Positions 31,025 through 42,984 of a DNA stretch of 64,000 bases are shown here, piece after piece. The number at the start of each line of letters is the position of its first letter. The first letter of the stretch is position 1. The position numbers were made by a program, and so were the translations under genes. The notes under the pieces were generated by a model. The model was not told where the DNA came from, searched no databases, and was given only the letters and a program-made list of their open reading frames with translations. The stretch is from Microdochium bolleyi (Eukaryota > Ascomycota > Sordariomycetes > Xylariales > Microdochiaceae), in NCBI GenBank assembly GCA_001566295.1, contig KQ964248.1:124001-188000 (forward strand), read 5' to 3'.

Positions 31025-32790
31025 TCATGCACCGACGTACTTGAACATCACGTTTTTGGTCGGGTCGGGAGCAATCGTGCTCAGTATCTTCAGGTTCGGG
31101 AACCGCGTAGTCTCGCCCGCTGGCAGCTTCATCTCGTAGTCGACCAGCATACGCGCGAGGATATGCTTGATCTCGTTGGAGGCGAAAAATCGGCCCGGGC
31201 ACGCGTGGCGGCCGAAGCCAAAGGTGGTGTTCTCCTTGTTGACGCTGATGAACTGATGCTGCTCCTTGTTGCTGTACTTGAGCGGGTCTTCTGCCTTGCC
31301 CGTGCGGATGTCGTAGAAGTGGTACGGATTGTAGACCAGTGGGTCCGGGTATATTGCCGGGTCGAAGTTGACGCCACACTGCGGCACCATGATGGTGCGT
31401 CCCTTGGGCAGCACCGTGCCATCAGACAATTCGACGTCCTTGAGAACCTTTCTATGGAAGCTGTTTAAGTTTATTGGGTTATACCGCTGCGACTCCCGCA
31501 TGACTGTGTCAAGGAGCTTTATCTGGTAGAGGGCCTGCGTGGTCATGACTCCGTCATGTTCGGCGAGTACGGTCTTGATCTCTGCCTGGATCTCCGGGAT
31601 ACTCCGGACAGAAGCCTACGAGATCGTAAATGCTACTCGACATGGTTAGTGGCTGAACAGCATCGATAATTAGGCGGTGAAGGCGGATACTTGCACAAAG
31701 GTGGTCATCATTGTCGTCGTGTGGATGGCAGTCAGACTCAACGACAGCAGTAACTGAGCGAGATCGTCGTCGTTCTGGCCAAACCTGTCAGCCTTCTTGA
31801 TGACCCACTGCAGCATGTCATCTGGCTCCTCGGCCCCGTCCTGAGCGATGAGTTGAGCCTTGGGCGCCCTGACTATCGGCACGAGAAACTCTCTCGCGCG
31901 CCGTCCATGCTCCGCCACGGCTTTAACGTTTGGTACCAAGTATTGCCCGATGGGACGCATCCAGCGCCGCCATTCTCTTAGCTGATTCGCGGCGTTGAAA
32001 AGGTCGACGGTATAGTGGATGCTCGCGTGGATGTATTCCTCGCGGCGGTTCAGCTCGGGTCCCAGAAAAATGTTGCCGGAGAGAATTACAACCATCTTGA
32101 GCATGGCGCTGTTGACATTGACAGGTGTCCACTCGCGAGCCGTGCCTAAGAACTCCGGCACCGTCCGCTTTACTTCCGCTGATAGCCTATCGTTGATACG
32201 CGGCAGGCTGTGTGTGAGGTCGGATCGAATGGTGTGGTTTAGGAGCGGATCATCGGACGAAAATTGCAGGTAATGTGTTTGCTGGATCTGGAACCGATGT
32301 CAGCCCTTTGCACGCCCTGGAACCACCAAAGATGCCTCGACGGCAAACGAGCTTACCTCTCTGGTGGCTTCGGCGACGCTGATGACGTCGTCGGGAAACT
32401 TCCTCGACTCCTCCAGATACCGGACGGGAAGCACAATCACGTCGCCTGTAGATCACGGGTTAGATATCTCTCTCTCGAAAAGTGTGTGCACAGCACCATA
32501 CGTGTCTAGCGTAGGAGTAGAACACACCATCAGTCTCTTCTCTCCGATAGGTCATGTTCCGGAACTAGGCTCTCAAATTAGTCAAATGTTGTGCAGAGTT
32601 TTAACCTCATCTGCCTGCTTGGCTTGGACCGACTTTCTTGTAGCCGGTCTTGTGTCGAGCCGACGCGTCCTCGAGGAACCATTTGCGTCGTTTTGCCGCC
32701 GTGCCAAGCTCCTTGCCGACCAGTGGGAACTGGCTCAGGGCGCGCTCGCCCGTGATCCAGGGCAGCAGGGCCAGACAGGTGTTCCTGGCA
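31025..32790 (-). pseudogene. Cytochrome P450, 5' half and helix I-J junction disturbed
   Basis: Readable exons on the minus strand are 32357-32445, 31691-32287 and 31025-31615. An N-terminal piece near 32645-32785 contains LPWITGERALSQFPLVGKEL. Visible landmarks are helix I LTAIHTTTMMTT, the ExxR motif in VMRESQR, NPYHFYD in the meander, and the heme loop FGFGRHACPGRFFA. The three 3' exons join in phase, but the usual IYDLV after helix I lies in the intron before 31615, out of frame with both sides. The segment 32446-32644 cannot be joined in frame, and no clear start codon or membrane anchor is visible. This suggests a recently damaged gene; a divergent intact P450 with unusual splicing is the alternative. 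P450s of this layout are common secondary-metabolite monooxygenases. The gene diverges from the MFS transporter at 33911. Confidence 0.7.
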
Positions 32791-33910
32791 TCACATGTGC
32801 AAGAGGGCTTATCCCTATATGCTAAATCTTGTGAATTTCCACACTCTGGTCCCCTTCAGATGTCCTCTTCTTTAATGCACCCTCTGATCCTCTTTCAGGG
32901 CCGGCAAACTCAAAGTCCAGACAGTCCATGTGCCTCGTCTTCCAGAAGAGGCGATGAATCGCTCTTCTCGTGTCAGGATTCTTCGTACACGCTCAGAGAG
33001 TGATCCGACTTTAGCTTCCGTTTCAGGATGAATATTGCGCCGCTCGGGCTCGTTGACTGGCCAATCGAAGAGCCGAGTTCGGACATTCGGACTGAGAGTC
33101 GATCGAGCCTATCTAATGCAGCGTTTGGGAGATGTTCTCTCATTGTCGTGTACGTGTGTGTCTGTGAGTCGATTGCAGATGTATGTTGTGATGGCCAGAA
33201 GCTGCGATACTTATATTTCTACGTTCATTCCCTACGTAGCCGAGGTCTTGGCCATGATTACTGAAGACCGTGATGCGTATGCCCCTTGCGTTCTCGAACG
33301 GTGCAGTTCGAAACTTGGCTTGCTCATAATCTGCAGTTGGAGGGTCCCGCATGACAGCTAGATGAGTATGCTTGTTCAATCGGCACTGGTTATTTCTCGC
33401 CTCACGAGGCAGCTTCCCGAGGTGTCCGCACGGAATCTGAATGCGGTCAAGACGGATATCAGCGACACTCAGCCTCCACGTCGGGGAGTGGAGGAGCCGG
33501 CATCCCCGGAATGTGGAGGAGACGAGTGGCGCCGGAAACCTGGTCTCGGTTTGTCCTCACGGCAGTTCGCTCGGCAAGAGAGACGGGCAATGCCACGTGC
33601 AGCATTCCCACACCTGATTGTGCATGGTCGGCTTCTTGGTGGCCCAGTTCCGGCCGGCCTGCCGAAGTGGACAGGGACTTGGAACCTTGAGCCAGCCATG
33701 TCGACGCGGAGTTTTCCCCGTGGGGTTTAGGTGGACAAGCCCCATCGGGATTGTGGGGGACCACCAAGGCCCTGCTTCATACGCGTATTTAACAACTGTC
33801 ACGCCAACCCTGGTAGTGACCTGTCCGTCTATCTTCCCTCATCGTCCATTTTCAGCTATGCCATCTGTCCCTCATCAATCCGTGGGCAAGACTAGCAACA
33901 CGTGATAGTC
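32791..33910. other. Divergent promoter region between P450 and MFS genes
   Basis: 1.1 kb without a gene. A weak TATTTAACA element precedes the MFS start (about 33786). Shared regulation of both genes is possible. Confidence 0.45.
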
Positions 33911-35811
33911 ATGGCTGACGACAAGCCCACCGTGGTTGACTCGATGGATCACATTGACGATAACAAGAGCGGCCAAGGTGGCTCTGAGAAGCCCTCGGCG
34001 AGCGATAGTGCCACTCACGTTGCTGGCGATGCTTTGCTCATTGACAGCCAGGGCCGGATCCGCCACCTGCCCATTCCGTCAAACGACCCCAATGACCCCC
34101 TCAACTTCAAAACGTGGGAGAAGGCGGCCACAATCTTCTGCTGCTGCTGGTTCTGTAAGTCGTGGCGCGATTGCTCAGGAAACAGTCCTTGCTAGTCGCT
34201 AAACGTCGTGTGTTATCCTTAGCACTCCTGAGTCTGGCTCTTGCAGGTGGCTTAGGCCCGATCCTGGGCGTCTTTATGGGCATGTATATGCCCCAGGGGT
34301 ACTCAGCCGGCCAGGTGGTCTACCTTCTCACCATCCCGTCTCTGTGCATCGGACTTGGTGAGTGCCGCTGTTTTCTGTGTTCTGTGGATGGTCACTGACA
34401 CGCGACCCGACAGGAAACTACATTGTCCTGCCCCTCGCCCTCGCCTACGGCCGACGCCCCGTTTTCCTCGGTTCCACCGTTATCCTCCTGGCCTCGACGA
34501 TCGGCGCTGCCTCGCAGAACTCATATACCGGACACCTCGTGGCTCGTATTATCCAGGGCCTGTCGACTGGAGCAACCGAGTCTATCCTACCACTGATGTT
34601 GACGGAACTTACCTACCTGCACCAGCGCAACCGCGTCTTCGGGCTGTACTGGATGACCCAGACCGTCTTCTCAGGGGTCCTAAATATCGTTTCCTCCTAT
34701 ATCAACGCGTCGCTGGGCTGGCAGTGGTACTACTGGGTCTTCGTTATTACAATCGGTGTCGGCTTCGTCTTCTCCATCTTCGGTGCCTACGAAACCCGCT
34801 TCGCGCGGCCGGCTATTAATGTCGATGGTGTAGTCGTCTACACAGACGACTACGGAGTTACGCATGTCGTCGCTGCCGAGGAGGTCCAGGATCATCCAGA
34901 GCTCCAGGCCCAGGGCCTCGCCGGCATGCCGGCCAATGCGCCGTACGATGGACCACAGCCCACGTTCAAGGATCGTATCGCCCTCTGGGGAAAGCCTCAT
35001 CCCCAGCCGGGCAAGATCATGCTCGAGTCATGGGTGGCTATGGCTAAGTCGCTGACGTCACCTGCTATTCTGTTCGCTATTCTCGTGAGCTCTGTGGCCT
35101 TGGGTAAGTTAAACTTCCACGAGGAAAAGCACAGTCCTTAGTCTTTCCATTCCACAACTCTCTACCCAACTCCTTTCCTTTGCTTGCAGACTAACCAAGA
35201 GAACAGCTGGCACCATTGATCAGTCCTTAGTCTACGCCGAGGCGCTGGGAGGATACGGCTGGGCACCGCAATCCTTTGGCCTTATCAACGTTGGCGCCAT
35301 CATCGGCTCCATTCTTGGCTCAGCCTACTCAGTCCTTGGCGGCGATTTCATCGTGCTGTGGCTCGCACGCCGTAACCGCGGCGTGCACAAGCCCGAGCAC
35401 CATATTCTCGTTCTGGCCCCCATGGCGATCCTGGGCTTTGCCATGCTGCTCCTCTATGGATTCACGATCCACGGCGCCCAGTCCGCCTGGGGCATGGTCC
35501 TTGCATACTCCTTCTACCAGACGGCGTGGGTCAGCGTGCTCATTGTATCGACGACGTTCGCCTCCGAGGTGTGGCCCAAGCACCCCGGCCCAGCCTTGGT
35601 GATGGTCGTTGGCAGCAAGAACATTATTTCGTTCTGCCTGACCTTTGCATTCACTCCGATGACTGAGCATGGCGGCGTTACGTGGGCCTTTGGTGTGCTT
35701 GCGGGCATCTTTGGGGCATCGTTCGTGCTGGGATTCCCTGTCTACTTCTTGAATGCCAGATGGCGCAAGGCTGAGAGCAAGAACGACAAGATCGATGCTA
35801 CTACGGACTAG
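33911..35811 (+). CDS. MFS transporter (DHA1/Hol1-like)
   Basis: Four exons in phase: 33911-34154, 34223-34357, 34414-35103 and 35207-35811, 557 residues. Donors are GTAAGT, GTGAGT and GTAAGT. The N-terminal tail carries RIRHLPIPSNDPNDPLNF, then WEKAATIF, a hallmark of the Hol1-type fungal MFS group. The TM2-TM3 loop is ALAYGRRPVFLGST, and the TM4 region is ARIIQGLSTGATESILPLML with the typical central Arg. A cytosolic loop of about 90 residues separates the two six-helix halves. The relatives transport cations, polyamines, drugs or small metabolites; the substrate is unknown. Neighbours (P450, SnoaL-like protein, Zn2Cys6 regulators) suggest it may export or import a cluster-specific compound (inference). 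The gene is complete. Confidence 0.92.
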
Positions 35812-36590
35812 CGGACGAGAACAGTCGCTCGGGGATTCCGCGACCGGGCAATAGGCTGTGTATGCGTGGAGCACTACGTTCTACTGTCGAGGAGAGTGTT
35901 ATTGCAACGCACTGCAACTTGATCTTTATTGTCGAATAGCGGATCCTAATAGCTTAATCAAATCTTTCACGAGACAATAAATTCTGCCATGCCACTCTTG
36001 CATAATCTTTAGCCCTGCCTACACCATGAGACTGCAAAGCACACTGCGTGATGCATATATGTCCCTGTCGATGGAGATCACTCGCGGGATCGGAACCGCT
36101 CATCCGCCTAGTGTCTTCTCAGCCATTCCACGCGCCCTGCTGAGTCTGCTGTGGCATGCAATGGTATCTTATCCCGATGACCTTGCTCCCGCGTGGCTGT
36201 CATCGCCGGTCCCGGACGTGAAGTGGAGAGATGCACCCCGCAAACCGGGCCCACGTCGCCGGGACCCTGGGTGTGGGGGAACCGAGCGAACCGACAGTCG
36301 TGTGGCGTGCATGGTGTCATGGCTCGCTGGAATTCGGTTGGCCCCGGCCTCGGGGAGGGGGGAAGACCAGTCACTAGCAACAGCCACGTGCCAGAGTTCG
36401 GTACGCTCGGTTCAGGAACTTGTCTTGACGGAGTAGTTTGAGAGAACATGATGTTGCGAGTCTATCTATATCATGCTCTGCTCTAGCCAAAGTCCTTCTC
36501 GATTGGCGACTAGCACAGTCAAATTCACTCTCACCTGTTGTGTCGACCATTTCCACGAAACCTCCCAATACCAAGGATACCTTGAGCAGA
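35812..36590. other. Intergenic region, no gene seen
   Basis: 3' flank of the transporter and promoter of the SnoaL-like gene, including TCTATATCAT at about 36466. No gene recognised. Confidence 0.5.
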
Positions 36591-37513
36591 ATGGCCCAGG
36601 ACGCAATCGCCAAGCTCGAGGCCAGGGTCGTCGCGGCCGAGCGCCTTGCTGAGCGTGTAAGTCCCCACGAACAACTCATTCTCGTTGGATTCCATCCCGA
36701 TAAACCCAGGTACGCCTGCTGACAATCCGCTCTTCGCAACACACGCAGGCCCAGGCTCGCGGCTCGATCGAGAACATCTTCAGCAAGTACATGCACCTGC
36801 ACAACGTCTTCCGCGACGAGGAGATCAAGCCGCTGTGGGTCAAGCGCGGCACCGAGGGCATCCACGCGCAGTACACCAATGTCGGCGTCTACACCGACTA
36901 CGACTCGGTCATGAAGTACCACTCGGGCCGGCCCTCGCCCGTGGGCAAGCTGATCCTGCACATGACCAACACGCCCGTGATCGAGGTCGCCGAGGACGGA
37001 CAGACGGCCAAGGGCTTCTGGCTGATGAACGGCCTCGAGTCCGGCACGACGGAGCCCGGCAACGTGGGGGCCATGCCCGAGAACCTGTACGAGCCGGCCG
37101 AGAAGAACGTCCAGGGCAAGAGGGTGTGGGCACACTGGGTCTGGTGCCAGTACGCGCTCGACTTCCTCAAGCAGGACGGCGAGTGGAAGATCTGGCACTT
37201 CCGCTGCCTCGAGGTTGCGCGGGCGCCGTACAGCGAGAACTGGATCTCGTTTGCGGAAAAGAACCAGTTTGCTTTTGACAAGGTATGGCTCGACTCCCTC
37301 TTTCCTTGCGATTCTTGTACTACAGGCCCACATTACTCATCTTGTTCCCAGGACCTGGCTTATTTCGGTGAGGGAGGGGAGGCTGTGTTCATGCCCGAGA
37401 CATCAACCCCTGCGACCAGCAGGTCGGACATCTACAGCCCGAATCGGGTGCAGAAGCTCGCTGTGAAGCTGCCCGAGCCTTTCAAGACTTTTGAGGATGT
37501 CGACGCCTATTGA
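36591..37513 (+). CDS. SnoaL-like (cystatin-fold) domain protein
   Basis: Three exons in phase 0: 36591-36656, 36749-37282 and 37352-37513, 253 residues (donors GTAAGT and GTATGG). After a helical start (AIAKLEARVVAAERLAERAQ) comes the SnoaL-like alpha+beta fold: IENIFSKYMHLHNVFRDEEI, YTNVGVYTDYDSVMKYH, a strand with HMTNTPVIEVAEDGQTAKGF, and WAHWVWCQYALDFLKQDGEW then KIWHFRCLEVARAPY. The core blocks are intact. Fungal homologues occur near secondary-metabolite genes, and SnoaL folds can act as cyclases, hydratases, dehydratases or isomerases without a fixed catalytic set. The reaction cannot be deduced here. The position between an MFS transporter and a Zn2Cys6 regulator favours a small-molecule pathway role (inference). 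Confidence 0.87.
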
Positions 37514-38045
37514 GTCCCCCTGATTCCATGATTCCTGCACGGAGCTGTCAATGTCTTACATGGAGAAAGGCACTTGGACCACAAAAAGGAAGGATTACAC
37601 ACAGACATTTAGCGAAAGTGAAATAGTAAAGAAGAATTCTGATTGGGATAATCAACATTAGCTCAACGTAACTGCCGACTCTTTGACGTTGTGTGTTTTG
37701 TCTTCACCCGCGTATGCACAGACCAAATCATTTTTCAGAACCATGGCAGGGTTGGTCCCCTGAGGTCTGTCGGATCTGAATCGATTTCGGGAAACCCCGA
37801 ACGGCCTAGTGAAAGGGGGGGAGGGGGAGTCTCTCCACATTCCGAATCCCGTCTGTCAGCTCCGTTAGGGGACATCTCCCATGCACATGTTCATCGTGAA
37901 TCGAGACGCTAGGCGTCAGGGCTTCTGGTAGTACAAGTGGTGTCGAGGTTTTGCCCATGTGATTGACCAAAATCCCTAGCCCTTGGAGCGCGATCACGTC
38001 GGAAGGAACAGAACGGCCGGCGCTGTCAAGGAGCCTGATGCCACT
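37514..38045. other. Intergenic region, no gene seen
   Basis: 3' UTR of the SnoaL-like gene and promoter of the Zn2Cys6 gene. No gene recognised. Confidence 0.5.
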
Positions 38046-40762
38046 ATGACCAAGTCCCCTTCGCTCCGGAGGAGAGTCTCTGCCCCGGCGGAGCCGCTCA
38101 CATCTCCGGTTCGGCCATACCAAAAGCCCAACCGGCTCAACATTGCATGTACACAGGTCAGTCGGCACCTGAACCCAGCTGCATATGGCTCTCAAGCCCG
38201 CATATGCTCATCATGTTTGCGCCCCCCGTGAACAGTGCCGCCGCCGCAAAGTCCGCTGCGATGCCTCCTTACCCAGATGCCGCAACTGCCGCCTACGCGG
38301 CGACCAGTGCGAGACGCTCGACGTACGCGAGGCGGAGAAAGGCACCGCGGGCAGCAAGGACGGGGCCAGGGTCAACCACGACGCCACAGCTGCCGAGAAC
38401 GAGAGCATAGTCGGCTCGACCATCCCTTGTCATGACGAATCACACCCGCACGTCCGAAAACGGCGTAGAACCGGCGTGGAACCAGTCAACGACGACGACG
38501 ATACGACTAGTCACACGACCGCGCGGCTTGAAGAAGCCAGGAAGCGAGCGTCAGCAAGAGTCGGCCCCGAGCCTGAAGAAGACGTCTCGTGGGTGTCGCA
38601 GGCATACAAGGCCAGTGCTGCCGACAGCCACTGCGTGGACGGCGACGACAAGACGGGCTCGACCCCGGACGTCGTGCTCAACACGGACGAGTCGGCGTCG
38701 TGCACCAAGTTCCTCGGCGGCAGCAGCGTCCAGAGCCTCTGCAACTTTGTCGACCTGCACCTCGCGGCCATCGGGCTCGAGCCCATCGGGGCGTGCTTCA
38801 ACGACGGGATGCGGCACAGCGAGGAATTCCAGATCCCACTGATCGCAGCTTCGCTGCCACTCCTGCCGGCACATGGCGAGATGGATCTCTACACGAGCAC
38901 GTTTGTCAGGCGCGTCTGGCCTCTGTTTCCCGTCATCGACCCGACGGCATTTCAGGCGGACACGGCACAGCTCCTCGATCTCCAGGAGGCCGCCGCAGCC
39001 GCCGGCGGGCCACTGCCCAGCAGCTTTTGCACGCAGCATCTGAGCAGCCCCGTCCAGGTCACGCACCTCGCCATGGCGTACGCCGTCGTGTGCATCAGCC
39101 ACGACGAGCTGCGCGGCTGCACGACGGCCACCAGTGCGCGGTTCCTGCGCGCCGCATACAGCCTGTACGCACACCTCGTGGCGTACCCGTACGTCTCGAG
39201 CGTGCAGGCGCTCGTGCTGCTCAGCCTCGCGCTCAGGGGCCAGGTTAAGGAGGGTCAGGCGTGGCAGACGCTCGGGCAGGCGATTCGGGTCGCGCACTCG
39301 GTCGGCCTGCACAAGCGGGCAGAGGCGATGGGCAAGAGCCTGGTGGTTGTGCGCCCCATGGCAGTCGGAAAGTCGGCGGACAGCGGCGCGCGGTTTGGCA
39401 GTGCAGCAGCACTACACTGCCGGATATGGTGGTCGTGTTGTGCCTTGGAGAGAGTGATGCAGCTCGAGAGCGGCCGCCCGACGCAGCTTGGACAGGGCAG
39501 CGACGTGCCGGTCGGTCCGCTGCTCGAGGCTGGCGTCGTCGACCGCTTCTTTGTCTCGTGGCTCTCGCTCACGTCCATCATGGGCCGCATAGCGCAGGAG
39601 GTCTATGCCAATAGACCCGCCACACTGCTCGACCTGCTGCAGAAGGTACAGGAGCTGGACCAAGCACTGCTCCAGTGGGAGAAGACGAGGCATCGCGATG
39701 GCAGTGGCTGTTCAGCAGGCCCGGAGTCTGATAGAGACGCCGACAGCGGCTCCCACCTGAGCAGCATCTTGCTGATGCAGTACAATTTTGTAGGTGTACA
39801 ATCTGAACGAACTGGGCCGCTTGCATGATCTTGCTGACATGATCCCGCAGGCACATATAACCCTACTTCGCCTGTCGATCATGTTTCCCCCAAAGGTCTA
39901 TCTCGAGCAACTCGCGAAGCACCAGTCCCACCTTCCCTCATACGCCCGCCTACGCAACGGCGCGCACCTATGCAGCACAGCAGCAAGGGCGACCGTCACG
40001 GAGGCCCTGCACATAGCTGACGATGACCGGCTGAACGGAGGTGGCAGCAGCAGCAGCAGCAGCGATGGCGGCAGCGCAGGCTCCTTACTGTGGATAGGCA
40101 CCTCGCCCCTCTTCCTATCGACCATCGTCCTCGCGCTGGGGATCCTGCAGCAGCCGCTGCGGCGCGTGGCGAGGGCAGACCTGGAGCTCCTTGCGCTCGG
40201 CACCGAGCTGTTCGAGAACAATCTTTCGCGGTGGATGGGTGGTGGTGGCGGCGCTGAAGGCAGCGGAAGCCCGGGAACAACAGCAGTAGCACCCTTTACG
40301 AGCATCGGCAGGATATTGTACGATAGGGTGTCGTCGTATCTCGGGCTTTTCCAGGGCCGCGCGAGGGTAACCGTCGCCACGGGTGATTATACTGACCCAG
40401 GGTCCGGGGAGGGGGCGGCGACGTCTTTGATGATGCTCGCGGACTTGTCGTCGGCGTCGAGGCACGACATCGAGCAGCAGCAATGCCATAAGCAACAGCA
40501 ATCTGAGCTGGAACACTTCCTCCTGCCGGGGGCAGCCACCAAGGGCCACGGTAATAACGGACAGGTCTCAGACTCTGCGATTCAGACGGACGTAGAACCC
40601 TATCCCTCACGCGACAACCCGCAGCAGCAGCAGCAGCAAGATAACATGTCGAGGGTGGCAGACTGGTCGCTCGAGCCCTTTGAGGGGTTCCAGTTCAACG
40701 ACGTGTGGGACATGATAGGGTCGGACCTGCTGCTTGAGGGGCACGGCATCTCGTTTGCATAA
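38046..40762 (+). CDS. Zn2Cys6 transcription factor with fungal_trans domain
   Basis: Three exons in phase 0: 38046-38156, 38236-39789 and 39851-40762, 858 residues. The intron falls inside the zinc cluster between the second and third cysteines' codons. Cys35, 38, 45, 52, 55 and 62 form the C-x2-C-x6-C-x6-C-x2-C-x6-C binuclear cluster (ACTQ then CRRRKVRCDASLPRC). The middle-homology region (about 245-500) includes FVRRVWPLFPVIDPTAF, LSLALRGQVKEGQAWQTLGQ and RIWWSCCALERVMQLESGRP. Ser-rich and Gln-rich codon runs (40046-40065 and 40621-40640) mark flexible activation segments near the C-terminus. Such factors usually bind CGG half-sites and often control adjacent catabolic or secondary-metabolite genes. 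Adjacent targets could be the SnoaL-like, MFS and P450 genes (inference). Confidence 0.92.
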
Positions 40763-41005
40763 CCTAAGCAAGTTCTCGCTATTGCTAGTTAGTGGCTACG
40801 TTATACGTCAAGGTACGTAATAACACAAGAGGGTTGACAGTTTTCTCGAATAAAGACCGTTCATCCCGCTGGATTGAGCGTCATGGTGACCTCTGACTTC
40901 CTACCCATTGCCTGGGGAAAGTCACTCGCTGTCTTGGAAACACTTGAAGCCTCGACCTACAAGAGATATGCTTGGACAGGGTAAGAACCCTTTCGTACGT
41001 TAGAA

Positions 41006-41021
41006 CCCCCCCCCCCCCCCC
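41006..41021 (+). repeat. C16 homopolymer
   Basis: Sixteen consecutive C residues, the longest homopolymer noticed in the window; its length may be uncertain in the assembly. Confidence 0.85.
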
Positions 41022-41755
41022 TTCCTCGCTTGGGCTGGGGCTCCCGCCCGGCTTAACTACCATCTGACAATCTCGCAGACTTCCCTCCGACTTTCAAACA
41101 TGACTTTAAGTCTTCATCTTCACAAACTTGAAGAATAAAATTCCATTACGCGAGCTTCTCGATGGACTATTTAGTTTAAAAGGCTGGAAGAAGTGGAAAG
41201 GGGAAAGCCTGCGATGAGGAGGCAAGGCTGACGTGGGACGGACTGGATGGCTCTGACAAGACAGCAAATATCGGTGGGGGATATGACCGAGGAAATGACC
41301 CGTGCTGTGACAGCGAGGTAATTTGTATGTTTCCCCTGGGTATGTCCCGAGGTGGCTCGTCAGAACGGATTGAGCACCCGCTTGCATCATGGCGGTGGCC
41401 TGCACCAGAGATGACGAGTCGGTCTCTGTCGATCCCCGCTCAAAAACGACAGAATGGCCGTGATTGTTGGCGCCAGCTGTAACTATGCTGCATTTCCAAG
41501 GACAATGACCAATCTGGACACGGAATATTAAACGAGGAGCTCGCCGCCGTGAACGAAGCGCAGGAGAGCGAAAGAATCTCGACATTCTTGAGGCGCGGTA
41601 GATCCAAGCATCAAACCAGTCTTCCAAACTCCCCTGCCATCGATCCGCTCCCCGAGCCGAAACCGTAGCCCGAACGCCCAGACCCGGGCCGAATAGCTCG
41701 AAGTGAGCGAAGAAACACGTGGCTTCGGGCCGTCGGCTGGGAAAATGTTTGGCGT

Positions 41756-41778
41756 GGCGGCGGCGGCGGCGGCGGCGG
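41756..41778 (+). repeat. GGC trinucleotide run
   Basis: About seven and a half GGC units in intergenic sequence; a potential hairpin or G-rich structure. Confidence 0.8.
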
Positions 41779-42984
41779 AAAAAGGGCTGGGATGCTTCTG
41801 CGCTAAGGGCGGCCAGCCTCCCCGCACCCCTCCCCTGCATGCCTGCCTGCCTCCCTCCCTCCCCATGCGACGCCATGGCCGTTCACTATTCTGGTCCGGC
41901 CTGTTGGCGTACAGGAGAAATCGTGGGCTGGCTGCACCCCTGTGAGTGGTTGGGGTACGTTCGGGAAGAATCTGCTCTCATGGCTCGGGATTCTGCCATC
42001 GGGGGGTGATGGGCCAGCCTTTCCGACGGGAGCTAGGTTGTTCCCAGGACCGTGCAGGATGTCTAACCTTGCGAGAGGGCCGGGATGGGAGGCTGACTAA
42101 GAGCTGGTGGCTACAAGCTTCTTCAAGGGGCCGAATCTCAGGGCTGTGTCTGGAAGCAAAGGCCCTCACCGTCGCGGAACAACAAGCCAGTTCACCGAGC
42201 GCAGGGTGACGAGAAGCAAAATCAAAGCGCAAGGGTATCACATGTATGAATAACGGTCTGGAGTGCAATTGGGTTGAAAAATTAATATGGCTCAGAGTGA
42301 GCTACATGTGGTTCCCAAGGTCAGACAAGAGACGTGGGAGACGATGTGGTCAGTCCTGACGGAAGCCTGGTGGTCAAGCTGTTGGAGATGGGCGTTCTCC
42401 TCGACCACATAAGGCGCTTCCCTGGCCGTGGGACTGGGAGGTTCTTGGGACAGTGAGAAGGAGTGCCGCGCAGGTGGCATGCCTAGATGTGAGTCGCCCG
42501 ATCGTCTGCTTTGCTGGGCAGGTCTGGCGCCAGCGCCATACGAGCAGAATCCACTCATAAAGATGCCCGGGGCCAGGGCCTTTGGAGCACAAGACAGACC
42601 GGCGTAACCAACCCCTCTGTCAGGGCCCTGCCCTGCTAATTACTCCTGTTAAATATCCAGACATGAACTCCGAAGGCTTGCGACAATGGTCGTGCTGTAT
42701 CAATCGTTAGTCGTTCTCGGTCGTATGCGGGTGCTCGGGGCATGTCTCCTTCGTGTCGGGTACAAAAGCCCTCACAATAAGCCCCTCGAGGGTAGCCGCC
42801 ACCCATATGTAGTGCGCATAGCAGCAGTTACTGTCTGCTGATTTTTTTTTCCCCGCCAGAGCGAGCGGGAGTGCTCAGCGGTGCCTCGCAGTGGTGAGCG
42901 TCGACGATCATTCCCGGAGCCGTAATGTGTTTTCTTGCCGTGTAGATGATGGAACCGTATGCTCGTGAAGCTCATCGGGACAAC

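Larger units (their letters stand above)
40763..42984. other. Long intergenic region with C16 and GGC tracts
   Basis: 2.2 kb between two convergent regulator genes. It contains a 16-base C run (41006-41021) and a GGC-triplet run (41756-41778). The 256-codon minus-strand frame 41106-41876 has Arg/Ser-rich random composition and is not accepted as a gene. Confidence 0.5.

Noticed and set aside
36374..37333. 319-codon minus-strand frame
   Set aside because: Antisense of the SnoaL-like gene.
41106..41876. 256-codon minus-strand frame in the regulator spacer
   Set aside because: Runs through a GGC tract giving poly-Arg; no homology and no promoter features.
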